From Nostoc flagelliforme FACHB-838 (GTDB lineage: Bacteria; Cyanobacteriota; Cyanobacteriia; Cyanobacteriales; Nostocaceae), in the NCBI RefSeq assembly GCF_014698065.1, contig NZ_JACJSI010000018.1, positions 1 through 64,000 on the forward strand: DNA of 64,000 nt. Reading direction: 5' to 3'. Positions 1 to 8,364 of the stretch are shown piece by piece. The notes under the pieces were generated by a model. It ran no database searches. It saw only the letters and a program-made list of their open reading frames with translations, and was not told where the DNA came from. Position 1 is the first letter of the stretch. The number at the start of each line of letters is the position of its first letter. The position numbers were made by a program, and so were the translations under genes.

Positions 1-68
1 TCTTTTAGACCTTCCTGTAGCTTACTGACTTGCTCCGACGTTAAAAAGTTTTTAGCTGCTGGTGGCAT
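1..68 (-). CDS. Transposase N-terminus (IS630-like), partial, runs off left edge
   Basis: Minus-strand reading from an ATG at 66-68 gives about 22 residues beginning MPPAAKNFLTSEQVSKLQE and continues past the window edge without a stop. The short 'KNFLTSEQ...LQ' opening resembles the first helix of IS630-type helix-turn-helix transposases common in cyanobacteria; with so few residues this is only a family-level impression. It lies directly behind a PIN-domain toxin that stops after 25 codons, which fits an insertion event. It could instead be another short ORF; the sequence to the left would decide. Confidence 0.45.
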   Translation of the reverse strand, partial: MPPAAKNFLTSEQVSKLQEGLK

Positions 69-106
69 AGTTGCTTTTAAACGACTTCCTCTTCTTATTA
101 TGCAAC

Positions 107-184
107 TTAAGTGCCGATTAGCTTATCTAGTGGGTCGTAGATATAAACGAGAATGTTGGTATCTAGTAAAATCTTACCGTTCAT
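107..184 (-). pseudogene. Truncated PIN-domain (VapC-like) toxin
   Basis: Starting at ATG 182-184, the minus strand encodes 25 residues, MNGKILLDTNILVYIYDPLD followed by KLIGT, then TAA at 107-109. 'LLDTNILVYIYD' is the typical first strand of PIN RNases and carries the first catalytic aspartate. Normal VapC toxins are about 125-140 residues, so over 80% of the protein is missing. The ATG lies inside the end of the upstream antitoxin gene (11-base overlap), the usual arrangement of a toxin-antitoxin operon. A transposase-like start codon follows 39 bases after the stop, so an insertion probably removed the rest. Confidence 0.7.
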
Positions 185-431
185 AAAGGTCTTCACGCTG
201 CCAATCCCGACCTCCAAGTTGAACAGGTCGAGTTTTGATTTGGTCAATAAATTCTCTTTCGGCTTCCCACATTACAAGATTGGTTTGGGGTAAAGTTATT
301 TCACCAAGATGAAGGTCAATGGCTTGGCGAATAATCTCTGCTTCACTTACACCCACCTGTTGAGCGATCGCTTTTAGCAGATGCTCTTGACGTGGTTCAA
401 TATAAATCTGCTTACGGATTTTGCTTGACAC
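174..431 (-). CDS. Ribbon-helix-helix antitoxin-like protein
   Basis: 85 residues. Residues 5-43 (KQIYIEPRQEHLLKAIAQQ then VGVSEAEIIRQAIDLHL) have the strand-helix-helix pattern of CopG/RHH DNA-binding antitoxins; the acidic and aromatic C-terminal half would bind the toxin. The gene overlaps the start of a PIN toxin by 11 bases, so it would have been the antitoxin and autorepressor of a VapBC-type operon. The toxin is now truncated, so the antitoxin is probably a leftover with only DNA binding. Upstream of the start, at about 432-470, there is an AT-rich stretch with direct and inverted 'atgtatac/attatacat' words that could be its operator. Confidence 0.7.
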   Translation of the reverse strand: MSSKIRKQIYIEPRQEHLLKAIAQQVGVSEAEIIRQAIDLHLGEITLPQTNLVMWEAEREFIDQIKTRPVQLGGRDWQREDLYER

Positions 432-749
432 AATTTAAGTTCTGAATAATGTATACATCACATTATACATTACTTATTTGTATTGGGTTTGCGATCGTTC
501 TAAGACCAAGATTCCCGACTTTTCTAAAAGTTGAGAAGTTTTTTGTAGAAGTTTAATTGTTATTAGATGTTTGCAATAGATAATGGCTGGGCAACGGATG
601 CTGCTGCACACATAAAATGTTTAGTAGCTAAAGGTATTTTTTTAACCTTTTAATAACCTAAGATTAACTAAAATTTATCCAGTATCAGCACTCGACTTTC
701 TGGAGTAAAAGTTGTACAAAAAAGCTAGACCTTACTGGATGCAAATTAC
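432..749. other. Intergenic region, no supported gene
   Basis: This 318-base stretch separates the antitoxin from the Nudix gene, which diverge. It contains the AT-rich 'atgtatacatcacattatacattac' neighbourhood next to the antitoxin start and a 28-codon open frame at 567-653 (MFAIDNGWATDAAAH...) that I cannot assign; it may be a gene relic. No convincing promoter or RNA gene is visible. Confidence 0.4.
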
Positions 750-1187
750 ATGAGCCAAAAAGTCAGCAAAGTGTTTACCCAGTCTGGGGCAATTCCTTAC
801 AGAGTAAACAATGGTAAAATTGAAATCTTGCTGATCACAACCCGTAACTTTCAACACTGGGTGATTCCGAAAGGAGATATTCCTAATGGTATGAGTCCGC
901 CTGATTCAGCAGCAAAAGAGGCGTGGGAAGAAGCAGGGGTGATTGGGCAGGTAGACATGAATGAACTAGGCACTTACAAGTACCGCAAACAAGGCAAAAC
1001 TTACCGCGTCAAGATGTACTTGTTATCAGTGGATATGCTGAGTGAAGATTATCCAGAAGCAAATAAAAGAAAACGACAATGGGTAGAAGTAAATAAAGCT
1101 ATCAGGCGGGTTAAGTTTAATTCACTTAAACGAATCCTTAGAAGTTTTTTTCAAGTTAAATCTCACTTTTGTGGATTTCGCTTTTAA
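750..1187 (+). CDS. Nudix hydrolase
   Basis: 145 residues. The Nudix box is at residues 42-64 (G42 to V64: GDIPNGMSPPDSAAKEAWEE then AGV). The three metal-binding glutamates of the REUXEE core (E57, E60, E61) are present, while the first glutamate of the consensus is Met48 and the arginine is Lys56. Upstream 'FTQSGAIPYRVNNGKIEILL' is the usual first Nudix strand. Enzymes of this shape hydrolyse nucleoside diphosphates linked to another group, often diphosphoinositol polyphosphates or dinucleoside polyphosphates; the substrate cannot be read from the sequence. Length is normal for a single-domain Nudix protein. It stands alone between long intergenic regions. The C-terminus is basic and ends 'CGFRF'. 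Confidence 0.85.
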   Translation: MSQKVSKVFTQSGAIPYRVNNGKIEILLITTRNFQHWVIPKGDIPNGMSPPDSAAKEAWEEAGVIGQVDMNELGTYKYRKQGKTYRVKMYLLSVDMLSEDYPEANKRKRQWVEVNKAIRRVKFNSLKRILRSFFQVKSHFCGFRF

Positions 1188-1471
1188 CTAAGTAAGCAAG
1201 AATCAATCAAACTATGTTACACAATGTCAGGTTAATTAAATTGGCTTGTAGTAAGTGGCTCCATCTGGGCAAATAAGGCTGGAAGTGCTTAGTAAAAACC
1301 TTTAATCATTTAATTTAGTGAGTGTATATTCCGTTCTAAATCCATAGTAAATACCTAAGTTTTTATACCGATAGTTGCATCAGCTTACAATGCCTTAGAT
1401 GTTTGTAAATTAACAATTGCATTCCTAACTGATATCAAGTCCGGGTGATTAGTTATAATAAAATTTATCAA

Positions 1472-1572
1472 TGTAGGCTGGGTTGTAGCTTGCTTCCCCG
1501 CAGGGGTATGGCAGTGAAACCCAATATGAACAAGGATCAAGTGTTGGGTTTCGTTCCTCAACCCAACCTACA
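1472..1572. repeat. Palindromic dispersed repeat in the 1188-1658 gap
   Basis: The arms 'tgtaggctgggttg' (1472-1485) and 'caacccaacctaca' (1559-1572) are complementary except for one base, and the interior contains a second pair around 'gttgggtttcgttcc'. This 'GTAGGTTGGGTT...AACCCAACCTAC' type is a common dispersed repeat in cyanobacterial genomes. It sits between the Nudix gene and the convergent proline iminopeptidase. Nothing else gene-like is seen in 1188-1658. Confidence 0.7.
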
Positions 1573-1658
1573 AATATTACAAGTGTTTAACCGAACCTGA
1601 TATGACTCAGAGAAATGCCTATCAATGGCATTAGTATATAATCCAATATCTTTGAAAA

Positions 1659-2597
1659 TTAAATATTATCTGTTGCCTCAATCAAAGCACTAAGAATTCC
1701 TGGTTCACTCATCGAATGTCCGGCATCAGGAACTACTATAAATTCTGCTTCTGGCCAAGCTCGATGTAATTCCCAAGCTGATATCATTGGGCAAACTACA
1801 TCATAACGTCCTTGAACAATTACAGAGGGAATATGGCGGATGCGGTCTATATTTAAGAGTAATTGATCTTCTGTTTCCAAAAATCCCTTATTCATAAAGT
1901 AATGGCATTCAATACGTGCGAAAGCTGAAGCAAATTCACTCTCGCTAAACTTTTGCATGAGTTCTGCATCGAAAAAAAGTCTACTTGTACTAGCTTCCCA
2001 AATTGACCAGGCACGCGCTGCTATTAATTGAATTTCTAAATCTGGACTGGTCAACTGCTTGTAATATGCTGCGATCAGATCATCACGTTCTGCGATCGCA
2101 ATCGGTTTGATATACTCTTCCCAAGCATCAGGAAAAATATAGCTAGCACCCTCTTGGTAAAACCATCGCAACTCTTTTTGTCTCAGCATGAAGATACCAC
2201 GGAGAATTAATGCCGTGCATTGAGAGGGATGGGTTTGACTGTAGGCTAATGATAAAGTGCTACCCCAGCTTCCACCAAAGACCGCCCACTTTTCTATACC
2301 TAAATGTTGGCGCAGTTTTTCGATATCACTAACTAAATCCCAAGTGGTGTTTTCTCGTAATTCAGCATGAGGTGTGCTTTGACCACAACCGCGCTGGTCA
2401 AACATCACTAACCGCCATTTTTCGGGGTGAAAATATTGCCGATAAAAAGCTGGACATCCACCACCAGGGCCCCCATGCAGCAAAACGATGGGTTCACCTT
2501 GTGGATTCCCTGACTCTTCAAAATGAATGGTATGAAGGTCGGAAACCTTTAAACTACCTTCTAAGTAAGGCTCGATCGCTGGGTAAAGTTCTCGCAT
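1659..2597 (-). CDS. pip: Proline iminopeptidase
   Basis: Alpha/beta-hydrolase that removes N-terminal proline from peptides (peptidase family S33), cytoplasmic. From the chosen ATG (2595-2597) it is 312 residues, the usual size. HGGPGGG at 41-47 forms the oxyanion hole; the nucleophile is Ser110 in GGSWGS; the acid is Asp266 in GRYDVVCP; the base is His294 in AGHSM. The frame is open upstream to 2690, but the extra 31 residues (MEGHWRVVLW...) are not family-like, whereas MRELYPAIEPY is the typical beginning. Single gene, convergent with the Nudix gene. Confidence 0.93.
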   Translation of the reverse strand: MRELYPAIEPYLEGSLKVSDLHTIHFEESGNPQGEPIVLLHGGPGGGCPAFYRQYFHPEKWRLVMFDQRGCGQSTPHAELRENTTWDLVSDIEKLRQHLGIEKWAVFGGSWGSTLSLAYSQTHPSQCTALILRGIFMLRQKELRWFYQEGASYIFPDAWEEYIKPIAIAERDDLIAAYYKQLTSPDLEIQLIAARAWSIWEASTSRLFFDAELMQKFSESEFASAFARIECHYFMNKGFLETEDQLLLNIDRIRHIPSVIVQGRYDVVCPMISAWELHRAWPEAEFIVVPDAGHSMSEPGILSALIEATDNI

Positions 2598-2759
2598 TTT
2601 GGATATTTTATCAGTAATATTGTCATAGCGATCGCTTGTCAAATCAAATAAACCCGATACCCATAATACAACCCTCCAATGGCCTTCCACCTACACAGCG
2701 ATCGCCTCAGCTGAGAATGATCACAGTATTGAAAACTTGGGCTGCTACTCCCAAAAGAT

Positions 2760-2887
2760 TGTAGAGACGTAGCATTGCTACGTCTCTACAAAGGTTTTGG
2801 ATAGCGTATATTTAATTTCACCAGCTGTCTAATTTATTAGAAAATCAAATTCCCGTAGTAGGGGCGCACATCTGTGCGCCTCTATCG
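2760..2887. repeat. Two palindromic repeats in front of the porin 3' end
   Basis: 2760-2790 is a near-perfect palindrome (tgtagagacgtagca/ttgctacgtctctaca). 2858-2886 has arms 'taggggcgcaca' and 'tgtgcgcctcta'. Both are forms of widespread cyanobacterial hairpin repeats; the second lies just past the stop codon of the porin gene and may also serve as its terminator. Confidence 0.65.
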
Positions 2888-2894
2888 CCAACCT

Positions 2895-4673
2895 TTAGAA
2901 GGTGAAAGTTGTTCTCAATGTACCGATAATTGCATCATCGTTATCGCTATTTTGACCAGGAGAAGTCAACCAGATAACACCAGGGGTGATAGAAATGTTA
3001 TCCGACAAGCGATACTTGTAAAAGCCTTCAAAGTGATAAGGTATATCATTACCAGTGCCAGCAAAAACTCCTCCTCGGTTAAAGGAATATGGTTCTGCAC
3101 CAGCAAAAATACCCAATACATTACCTGGTTTACCGAAGTCAGGTAAGGCTACCCCAACACCGTAGCTCCAAGCTTCATAATCATCACCTGCACCAACACC
3201 TGAGATATCGTGGTAAGAAACGAAGCCACTAATTGACAGTTTGTCGCTGGGTCTGAAGGCTGCCGATACACCATAAGAATTACTGGAAGATGCGTTTAAG
3301 AGAGTATTAGCTTGATTAGTACCGACGACGCGGCTAGTACCAGGCAAACCACTACCTGCATCAAATAAACCGATACTTCCAGCACCATGATAACCATGAA
3401 CGTAGGTAGCAGCGATCGCCAAGCGATCGCCAACACTAAAGTTCAACTGTCCCAGAGCTGCATAGTTACCCTCTAACAAACCTTGACTTGGCCCAGGATT
3501 ATTAGCATTTGATGCCAAGTATCCTATAGTCAGTGAACTTGGTTGGAAAAAACCACCGCCTTTACCAAAGGGTAAAGTCAGCGCTGCACCTGCACCACCA
3601 CCAATGCGATAGATGGGACTTTCAGAAGCAAAGGTAGATAAAGCACCATTACCGCCATCAAAGTCTTCAAAGTAAGGGTTGTTAGTGGCAACATAATCGC
3701 TATGAATACCTCCGGTGGCTGCAAAGTAAGCTTGGACGGGGCCTATGGGTACGTAATACGCTAGCCAGTCTATAATCACACCGTTGTTACCAGTGGTGCC
3801 GACTTGAAACGTTTGTGTGCCCTCAGCAGTATCAATTGCAGCACCATCATTCCCTACTTGGGTAAAAGCTTGTGCATTACCGGCTGCAAGACGGGTGTGT
3901 AAAACGTCTCTACCCGTAAAGCTGGTTTGCAAGTCTAAACGTACCCTATTTTGGAAGACAGTATTGTTAACATCGCCAGTGGTACTACCAAAAATATCAG
4001 TAACAGCAAAAATAGCTTCACCTACCAATTTTGTGGTAGTGGAAAACTGATTAGCTTCTAGTTCAGCAGTCCGTGCTTCTACAGCATCTACTCGACCACG
4101 CAGAGTTGCCAGTTCTGCCGAGTATTCCTCTTGCAAACGCTGGAGGGTCGCTAAATCTTGTTTTGATACCAAGTCAGCAGTTGCTGTGGCAATCAGTTCA
4201 TTAACCCGATCTAAACAAGCATTCAAACCTGCGGCAAACTCATAACGAGTCAGGGCCCGGTTGCCACGATAAGTAGAATTTGGATATCCTGCTATACAAC
4301 CGTAGCGCTCAACTAAAGACTGTAAAGCTTGGAATGCCCAGTCAGTCGGTTGTACATCAGAAAACTGAGAAACTGATGTGACTTGAGACAGTGAATTTTG
4401 GTTTTTGCCTTCGCTGCTGTAGCGATTAACTTGTTCTAAAACCTTATTATCTTCAGTTTTTTGGGCAACCAATTGCTGATTAACTTTTGGTTGCTCGGTT
4501 GGAATAAATATTGAAGCATTAGAAGCTATTGCTGCTTCTACCTGAGCAGATTTTGCCTTTATATCTTCAGAAGAGCTTGCTACTTCAGCAGCCATAGCCC
4601 TAGCAGAAACCAACACCGTCACTCCCAAAACTACTGGAGTTAGTACCAGAGTTTTCCACAATAGATAAGACAT
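2895..4673 (-). CDS. SLH-domain OprB-type outer membrane porin (iron uptake porin family)
   Basis: 592 residues. Signal peptide 1-28 (cleavage likely after ARAMA). One S-layer homology domain at about 103-157 (FSDVQPTDWAFQALQSLVER then YGCIAGYP...LTRYEFAAGL), then a coiled coil at about 172-208, then an OprB-like beta barrel from about 213 to the end, which closes on an aromatic C-terminus (TLRTTFTF). This is the architecture of the major cyanobacterial outer-membrane porins (SomA/SomB-like): the SLH domain binds pyruvylated peptidoglycan-linked polysaccharide while the barrel passes small solutes and inorganic ions. The transported solute cannot be predicted. Monocistronic; the RBS 'aggaaa' precedes the start. 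Confidence 0.93.
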   Translation of the reverse strand: MSYLLWKTLVLTPVVLGVTVLVSARAMAAEVASSSEDIKAKSAQVEAAIASNASIFIPTEQPKVNQQLVAQKTEDNKVLEQVNRYSSEGKNQNSLSQVTSVSQFSDVQPTDWAFQALQSLVERYGCIAGYPNSTYRGNRALTRYEFAAGLNACLDRVNELIATATADLVSKQDLATLQRLQEEYSAELATLRGRVDAVEARTAELEANQFSTTTKLVGEAIFAVTDIFGSTTGDVNNTVFQNRVRLDLQTSFTGRDVLHTRLAAGNAQAFTQVGNDGAAIDTAEGTQTFQVGTTGNNGVIIDWLAYYVPIGPVQAYFAATGGIHSDYVATNNPYFEDFDGGNGALSTFASESPIYRIGGGAGAALTLPFGKGGGFFQPSSLTIGYLASNANNPGPSQGLLEGNYAALGQLNFSVGDRLAIAATYVHGYHGAGSIGLFDAGSGLPGTSRVVGTNQANTLLNASSSNSYGVSAAFRPSDKLSISGFVSYHDISGVGAGDDYEAWSYGVGVALPDFGKPGNVLGIFAGAEPYSFNRGGVFAGTGNDIPYHFEGFYKYRLSDNISITPGVIWLTSPGQNSDNDDAIIGTLRTTFTF

Positions 4674-5042
4674 TATTTTATTTTCCTTTCCTAAAAAAGA
4701 CCCAAAATCAGTGGGTTGAAGAAAAAGAGAACAAGCTATTATTCTACTTGTTAGAAATCTTATCAGATTGCTCTTATTTAAGCTATATCTACAAGAATTT
4801 TCCTGGATGAAGAATCGTAAACTTTTACAGATGACTTGTTTGTCAAAGGTCGTCTTTCTAGGCTAATTTCACTCTATTTTGTGCCATTTATCAACTTTAT
4901 CATCATGTTTTTAACCCTGATTTGCGGTAGATACTCTTTATCTTTAAATTTATTCCTCAATCAAATAAAGTGTATCTATATATTAGATTTTCTTTATGAA
5001 TTAATAACTATTAGTTATGAATTATTTGTTTCAAGCTCTAAT
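4674..5042. other. AT-rich intergenic region upstream of the porin
   Basis: About 370 bases between the 3' end of pabAB and the start of the porin, both minus strand. It must hold the porin promoter and 5' UTR. A plus-strand frame at 4836-5054 is open, but its translation is an unstructured run of Leu/Ile/Phe with no family resemblance and I do not call it a gene. Confidence 0.5.
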
Positions 5043-7205
5043 TTAGGCAGTTAATTTTTCATAACCATCAGCAGTTGTTGTTTCTAATCCCAAAATGCGA
5101 TACATATCTGGTTCAGATGTTCCGTGCATTGTCAGAACCAGAGCGTCGATTAATGCTTTGGCTTTAAGCAGCGTTTCCTGAAACTCTATCTCCGGCTCAG
5201 AAAGCGCTATGATGCCGCCACCGATACCAATGGAGGTTTGCTCAGGAGTCAAAACAGCAGTCCGAATCACAATATTCAAATCGGCTGAACCATTCAAGCC
5301 CAAAAAGCCGATCGCTCCTGAATACACTCCCCGCGCCTCTTGTTCTAAGCGATCGATAATTTGCATGGTACGGATTTTTGGCGCACCGATCATCGACCCT
5401 CCGGGAAATGAAGCCTGCACGCAATCCACCGCTTGTACGTCTGCGCGTAACCGTCCGCGTACCGTTGTCACCAACTGATGTAGTGTTGGATACGTTTCCA
5501 CATCCATTAATTTTGGTACGTGAATGCTACCAACTTGACAGACTCGTCCCAAATCATTGCGTAATAGATCCACAATCATCAGATTTTCAGCGCGGTCTTT
5601 TTCGCTGTTGCGTAGCTTTTCACGGAGGACAAAATCTGCTTCGGGGGTTTCTCCTCGTGGTAGGGTTCCCTTAATAGGCTTAGTTTCTACCCAACCTTGA
5701 CGATCAATGTGTAGAAACCGTTCTGGAGATGAGCAGGCGATCGCAATTTCACCAAAGCGTAAAAATGCAGAGTAAGGAGCAGAATTGATTTTACGTAATG
5801 TGCGATAGAAGGTCAATGGATCGGGTGTCGCATTGGTATGCAGCTGATTCGTCAGGCAAACTTGATAGGTTTCCCCTTCGTGAATCTCGTCTAAGCATTG
5901 GTGAATATCTTGAATATAGTTTTGATAAGTGCGACTCAAATGGAATTTAACTGGCTGAGAATTTTCCGGCGGTACATCTGAAGAAAGAGGATCTAGATTT
6001 TCGAGTTGTTGTTGGATAGTCTCAAACCAAGTTTCTACCTGTTCTGTTTGCCCTTTTTTGATTAATTGCAACAAATAAAGACATTCTTCTTGATGATCGA
6101 TGGCAATCATGCGATCGGCAAGTAAGAAAATTGCATCAGGTAATGCTGAAGAATGCACCAATGACGAGCCACATTCTGCCTTGAGTTCATAGCCAAAATA
6201 GCCAACAAATCCACAGTTAAAATCAAACGGTAACTCATCAGCTTGGCAACTTCGGAGGTCAATTTCTCGTTTAAGATAGTCGAAAATACTTTCGCTATGA
6301 TGGCTAACACGATCTGAGTGTGCGATCGTGAGTTCTTGCCTTTGGGTATGGTAGCGTACCAAAAGGCTGTTTTCTCCGTTTCCGTCGCCCATAAACGAGA
6401 AGCGAGATAAACCGGTTTCCACACGGCTACTATCTAACCAAAAAGCATTTGGTGCTTGCCGAAATAAATGGACAAATATCTGTTCTGTATTCGGACAAAT
6501 ATCTAATTTGCGTCTGTGAAGTTCAAACTTCTCCTCTTGTCTTTGACAAGGTTCATCGCTAGGAGGAGCAATAAATCCATATCCGCTCCAATACTGGTTT
6601 TCTCGATTTATTGACGATTTATCTGTAAATTGCAGCGTAATATCTCGAAAGTTTTCTAATAATCTTTGTCCATATTCTGTACAAATAGACTCTGGATGAA
6701 ACTGCACACCCCAAAAAGGTAGATACCGATGACGCAATCCCATCACTAGTCCTTCTTCAGTCCAAGCAATTTTTTCTAGACACTCAGGGAGTTGATCGGC
6801 AACTAACAACGAATGATACCGCACTACAGAAAACTGATGAGGAATACCTTGAAATAGTTCCGAATTATTATGATAAATTTTACTGAGTCTACCGTGTCTA
6901 ACTTCTGGTGCATGAACCACTCTGCCACCATGTAAGTAGCCAAGCCCTTGATGCCCCAGACAAACTCCCAGCAAGGGCACATCAACGTTTTCAATTATTT
7001 GTTGGCAGACTCCAAAATCTTTTGACCTTTCTGGACGACCGGGGCCAGGTGAAATCACAATATTATCAAATGCAATTTCTTTCAATTCATCCCAGGTAAA
7101 CTGATCGTTATGAATTACTAAAGGTAATTCCCCATTTACCTCGGCAATCATTTGGTAAAGATTAAAGGTATAAGAATCATAATTATCAATAATTAATGTT
7201 TGCAT
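5043..7205 (-). CDS. pabAB: Bifunctional aminodeoxychorismate synthase (PabA-PabB fusion)
   Basis: 720 residues. Residues 1-192 are a class I glutamine amidotransferase with Cys82 (GVCLGHQ), His170 and Glu172 (QFHPES); residues about 225-705 are a chorismate-binding component I domain. The segment KPIKGT (509-514) has Lys512, the active-site lysine of PabB; anthranilate synthases have PIAGT here. The enzyme therefore most likely makes 4-amino-4-deoxychorismate for folate synthesis and not anthranilate. The GAT-first, fused order is the same as in plant and many cyanobacterial ADC synthases. The lyase PabC is not in the window. Start at ATG 7203-7205; the neighbour upstream is a decayed antiporter. 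Confidence 0.92.
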   Translation of the reverse strand: MQTLIIDNYDSYTFNLYQMIAEVNGELPLVIHNDQFTWDELKEIAFDNIVISPGPGRPERSKDFGVCQQIIENVDVPLLGVCLGHQGLGYLHGGRVVHAPEVRHGRLSKIYHNNSELFQGIPHQFSVVRYHSLLVADQLPECLEKIAWTEEGLVMGLRHRYLPFWGVQFHPESICTEYGQRLLENFRDITLQFTDKSSINRENQYWSGYGFIAPPSDEPCQRQEEKFELHRRKLDICPNTEQIFVHLFRQAPNAFWLDSSRVETGLSRFSFMGDGNGENSLLVRYHTQRQELTIAHSDRVSHHSESIFDYLKREIDLRSCQADELPFDFNCGFVGYFGYELKAECGSSLVHSSALPDAIFLLADRMIAIDHQEECLYLLQLIKKGQTEQVETWFETIQQQLENLDPLSSDVPPENSQPVKFHLSRTYQNYIQDIHQCLDEIHEGETYQVCLTNQLHTNATPDPLTFYRTLRKINSAPYSAFLRFGEIAIACSSPERFLHIDRQGWVETKPIKGTLPRGETPEADFVLREKLRNSEKDRAENLMIVDLLRNDLGRVCQVGSIHVPKLMDVETYPTLHQLVTTVRGRLRADVQAVDCVQASFPGGSMIGAPKIRTMQIIDRLEQEARGVYSGAIGFLGLNGSADLNIVIRTAVLTPEQTSIGIGGGIIALSEPEIEFQETLLKAKALIDALVLTMHGTSEPDMYRILGLETTTADGYEKLTA

Positions 7206-7251
7206 ACATACTAAAATAACTACTATATAGAACGTTTTTGCACTTAGAATA

Positions 7252-7973
7252 TGCGAAATGATTGCAGGTGTAATGCTAGGGTCATCACTTTTAGGATTGA
7301 TTGCACCAGATTTTCAGCAATGGCTGTTTCCTAAGCTTCCCATTATTACTGCTGTCGGACTCAAGATACCCAATCCATCAATGTCAATTTTATATGCTAT
7401 AAGCCAGATTGGGTTGGTAATTTATATGTTTTTGATTGCTTTAGAGTTCAACACCAAACTCTTAAAACACCATATCAAAAGTGCAAGTTTGCTATCTTCT
7501 GCTGGAATTATCACTCCTTTTATTTTAGGAGCGATCGCATCTTTTTGGTAAAATTCTCTGCATTGATTCTGGCTATAGCAATCTGAAAAATTTATGAACA
7601 AAAAGATCCCCGCCCTCTTAAATAAGCCGGGGATCTGAGCCTCTCGGTTCTTCGAGATGTAGTTTCTCAAATTATCAAAATTCCTGTTTCATGCCTGCAA
7701 CTGCACCGTCACAATAATTCACATCATCAGGAAGTACAAATTAAATTATTCTTGGTTGTATCTAAGAGGTTAATTGTGGCTTTTGTGTGCGTTGGTTTTA
7801 GGAGTGGCGATCGCAGGCAAATACATTGGCACTTATGTCGCAGATCGTGTCAGTGGCATTAGCAAACGGGAAGCCTCAGCACTTGGTTAATGAATACACG
7901 CGGTTTGACCGAACTGATAGTGCTAAACATTGGTCTAGAGTTAAGGGTAATTTCCCCCTTAATCCCTAACTGA
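7252..7973 (+). pseudogene. Decayed Kef/CPA2-type cation:proton antiporter
   Basis: Two separated pieces match one family. 7258-7551 gives 97 residues (AGVMLGSSLLGLIAPDF... SQIGLVIYMFLIALEF...) typical of the N-terminal helices of CPA2 antiporters. After about 230 bases of unrelated sequence, 7777-7890 gives GVAIAGKYIGTYVADRVSG, stops at TAA after 'ASALG', and continues in another frame from 7891 with MNTRGLTELIVLNIGLELRV. The native N-terminus, most of the middle and the C-terminal half are missing. A hairpin 'gatccccg...cggggatc' (7606-7637) lies in the middle gap. The gene is clearly non-functional. Confidence 0.8.
7604..7640. repeat. Inverted repeat inside the antiporter relic
   Basis: Arms 'agatccccg' and 'cggggatct' with a spacer of about 14 bases, followed by a second small hairpin (ctctcggttcttcgagatg). 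It lies in the segment that replaced the middle of the antiporter gene and could be part of a small inserted element. Confidence 0.45.
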
Positions 7974-7977
7974 GAAT

Positions 7978-8307
7978 TTGCCTAACTGTGAAAAATCGGA
8001 TACCCTGACGTTAAGCATTCAGCAGTTAGGTATTTACTTAAATGCCTCTGTCTTATCGGCAACTAGCAACGCCGATGCTAACGAAAAACACTCTCTGGCA
8101 GGCATCTTCAGAAATCAACAATTAAATTTATCTGGAAAAGTTGGTAAATTAATCCTTTGTAATATTCCTCGCCCCCAAAACGATCCTCTGAACTCAGTCA
8201 CAATTTAAATGCAACTTTTGGATAAAGGTAATATGACAGGTGAATTAACCGTAAAGAGCATTCCCCAAACTTTAAAATTTACTGCTGTGCCACAAAAAGC
8301 TAATTGA
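7978..8307 (+). pseudogene. Stop-split ORF of unknown family
   Basis: A TTG-started frame (76 codons) ends at TAA 8206-8208 and continues in the same frame directly from ATG 8209 for 32 more codons to TGA 8305-8307. Together they read as one protein of about 109 residues (…LNLSGKVGKLILCNIPRPQN… then MTGELTVKSIPQTLKFTAVP). One in-frame stop splitting an otherwise open frame next to a decayed antiporter suggests another dying gene. I do not recognise the family. Confidence 0.4.
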
Positions 8308-8364
8308 ATTGGGGTGCAGAGAGACGCAATTCATCGCGCCTGTGAAAGCGCCTAGTAAACAGCA

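Noticed and set aside
567..653. 28-codon ORF MFAIDNGWATDAAAH…
   Set aside because: Too short and unassigned; noted only as a possible relic.
2372..3146. Plus-strand ORFs opposite proline iminopeptidase and the porin
   Set aside because: They lie antisense to clear family members, have no family resemblance, and are shadows of the real genes.
4836..5054. 72-codon plus-strand ORF in the gap upstream of the porin
   Set aside because: Its translation is Leu/Ile/Phe-rich because the DNA is AT-rich; no RBS and no protein-like pattern.
5209..7099. Several open frames opposite or inside pabAB
   Set aside because: All overlap the 720-residue enzyme; residual open frames only.
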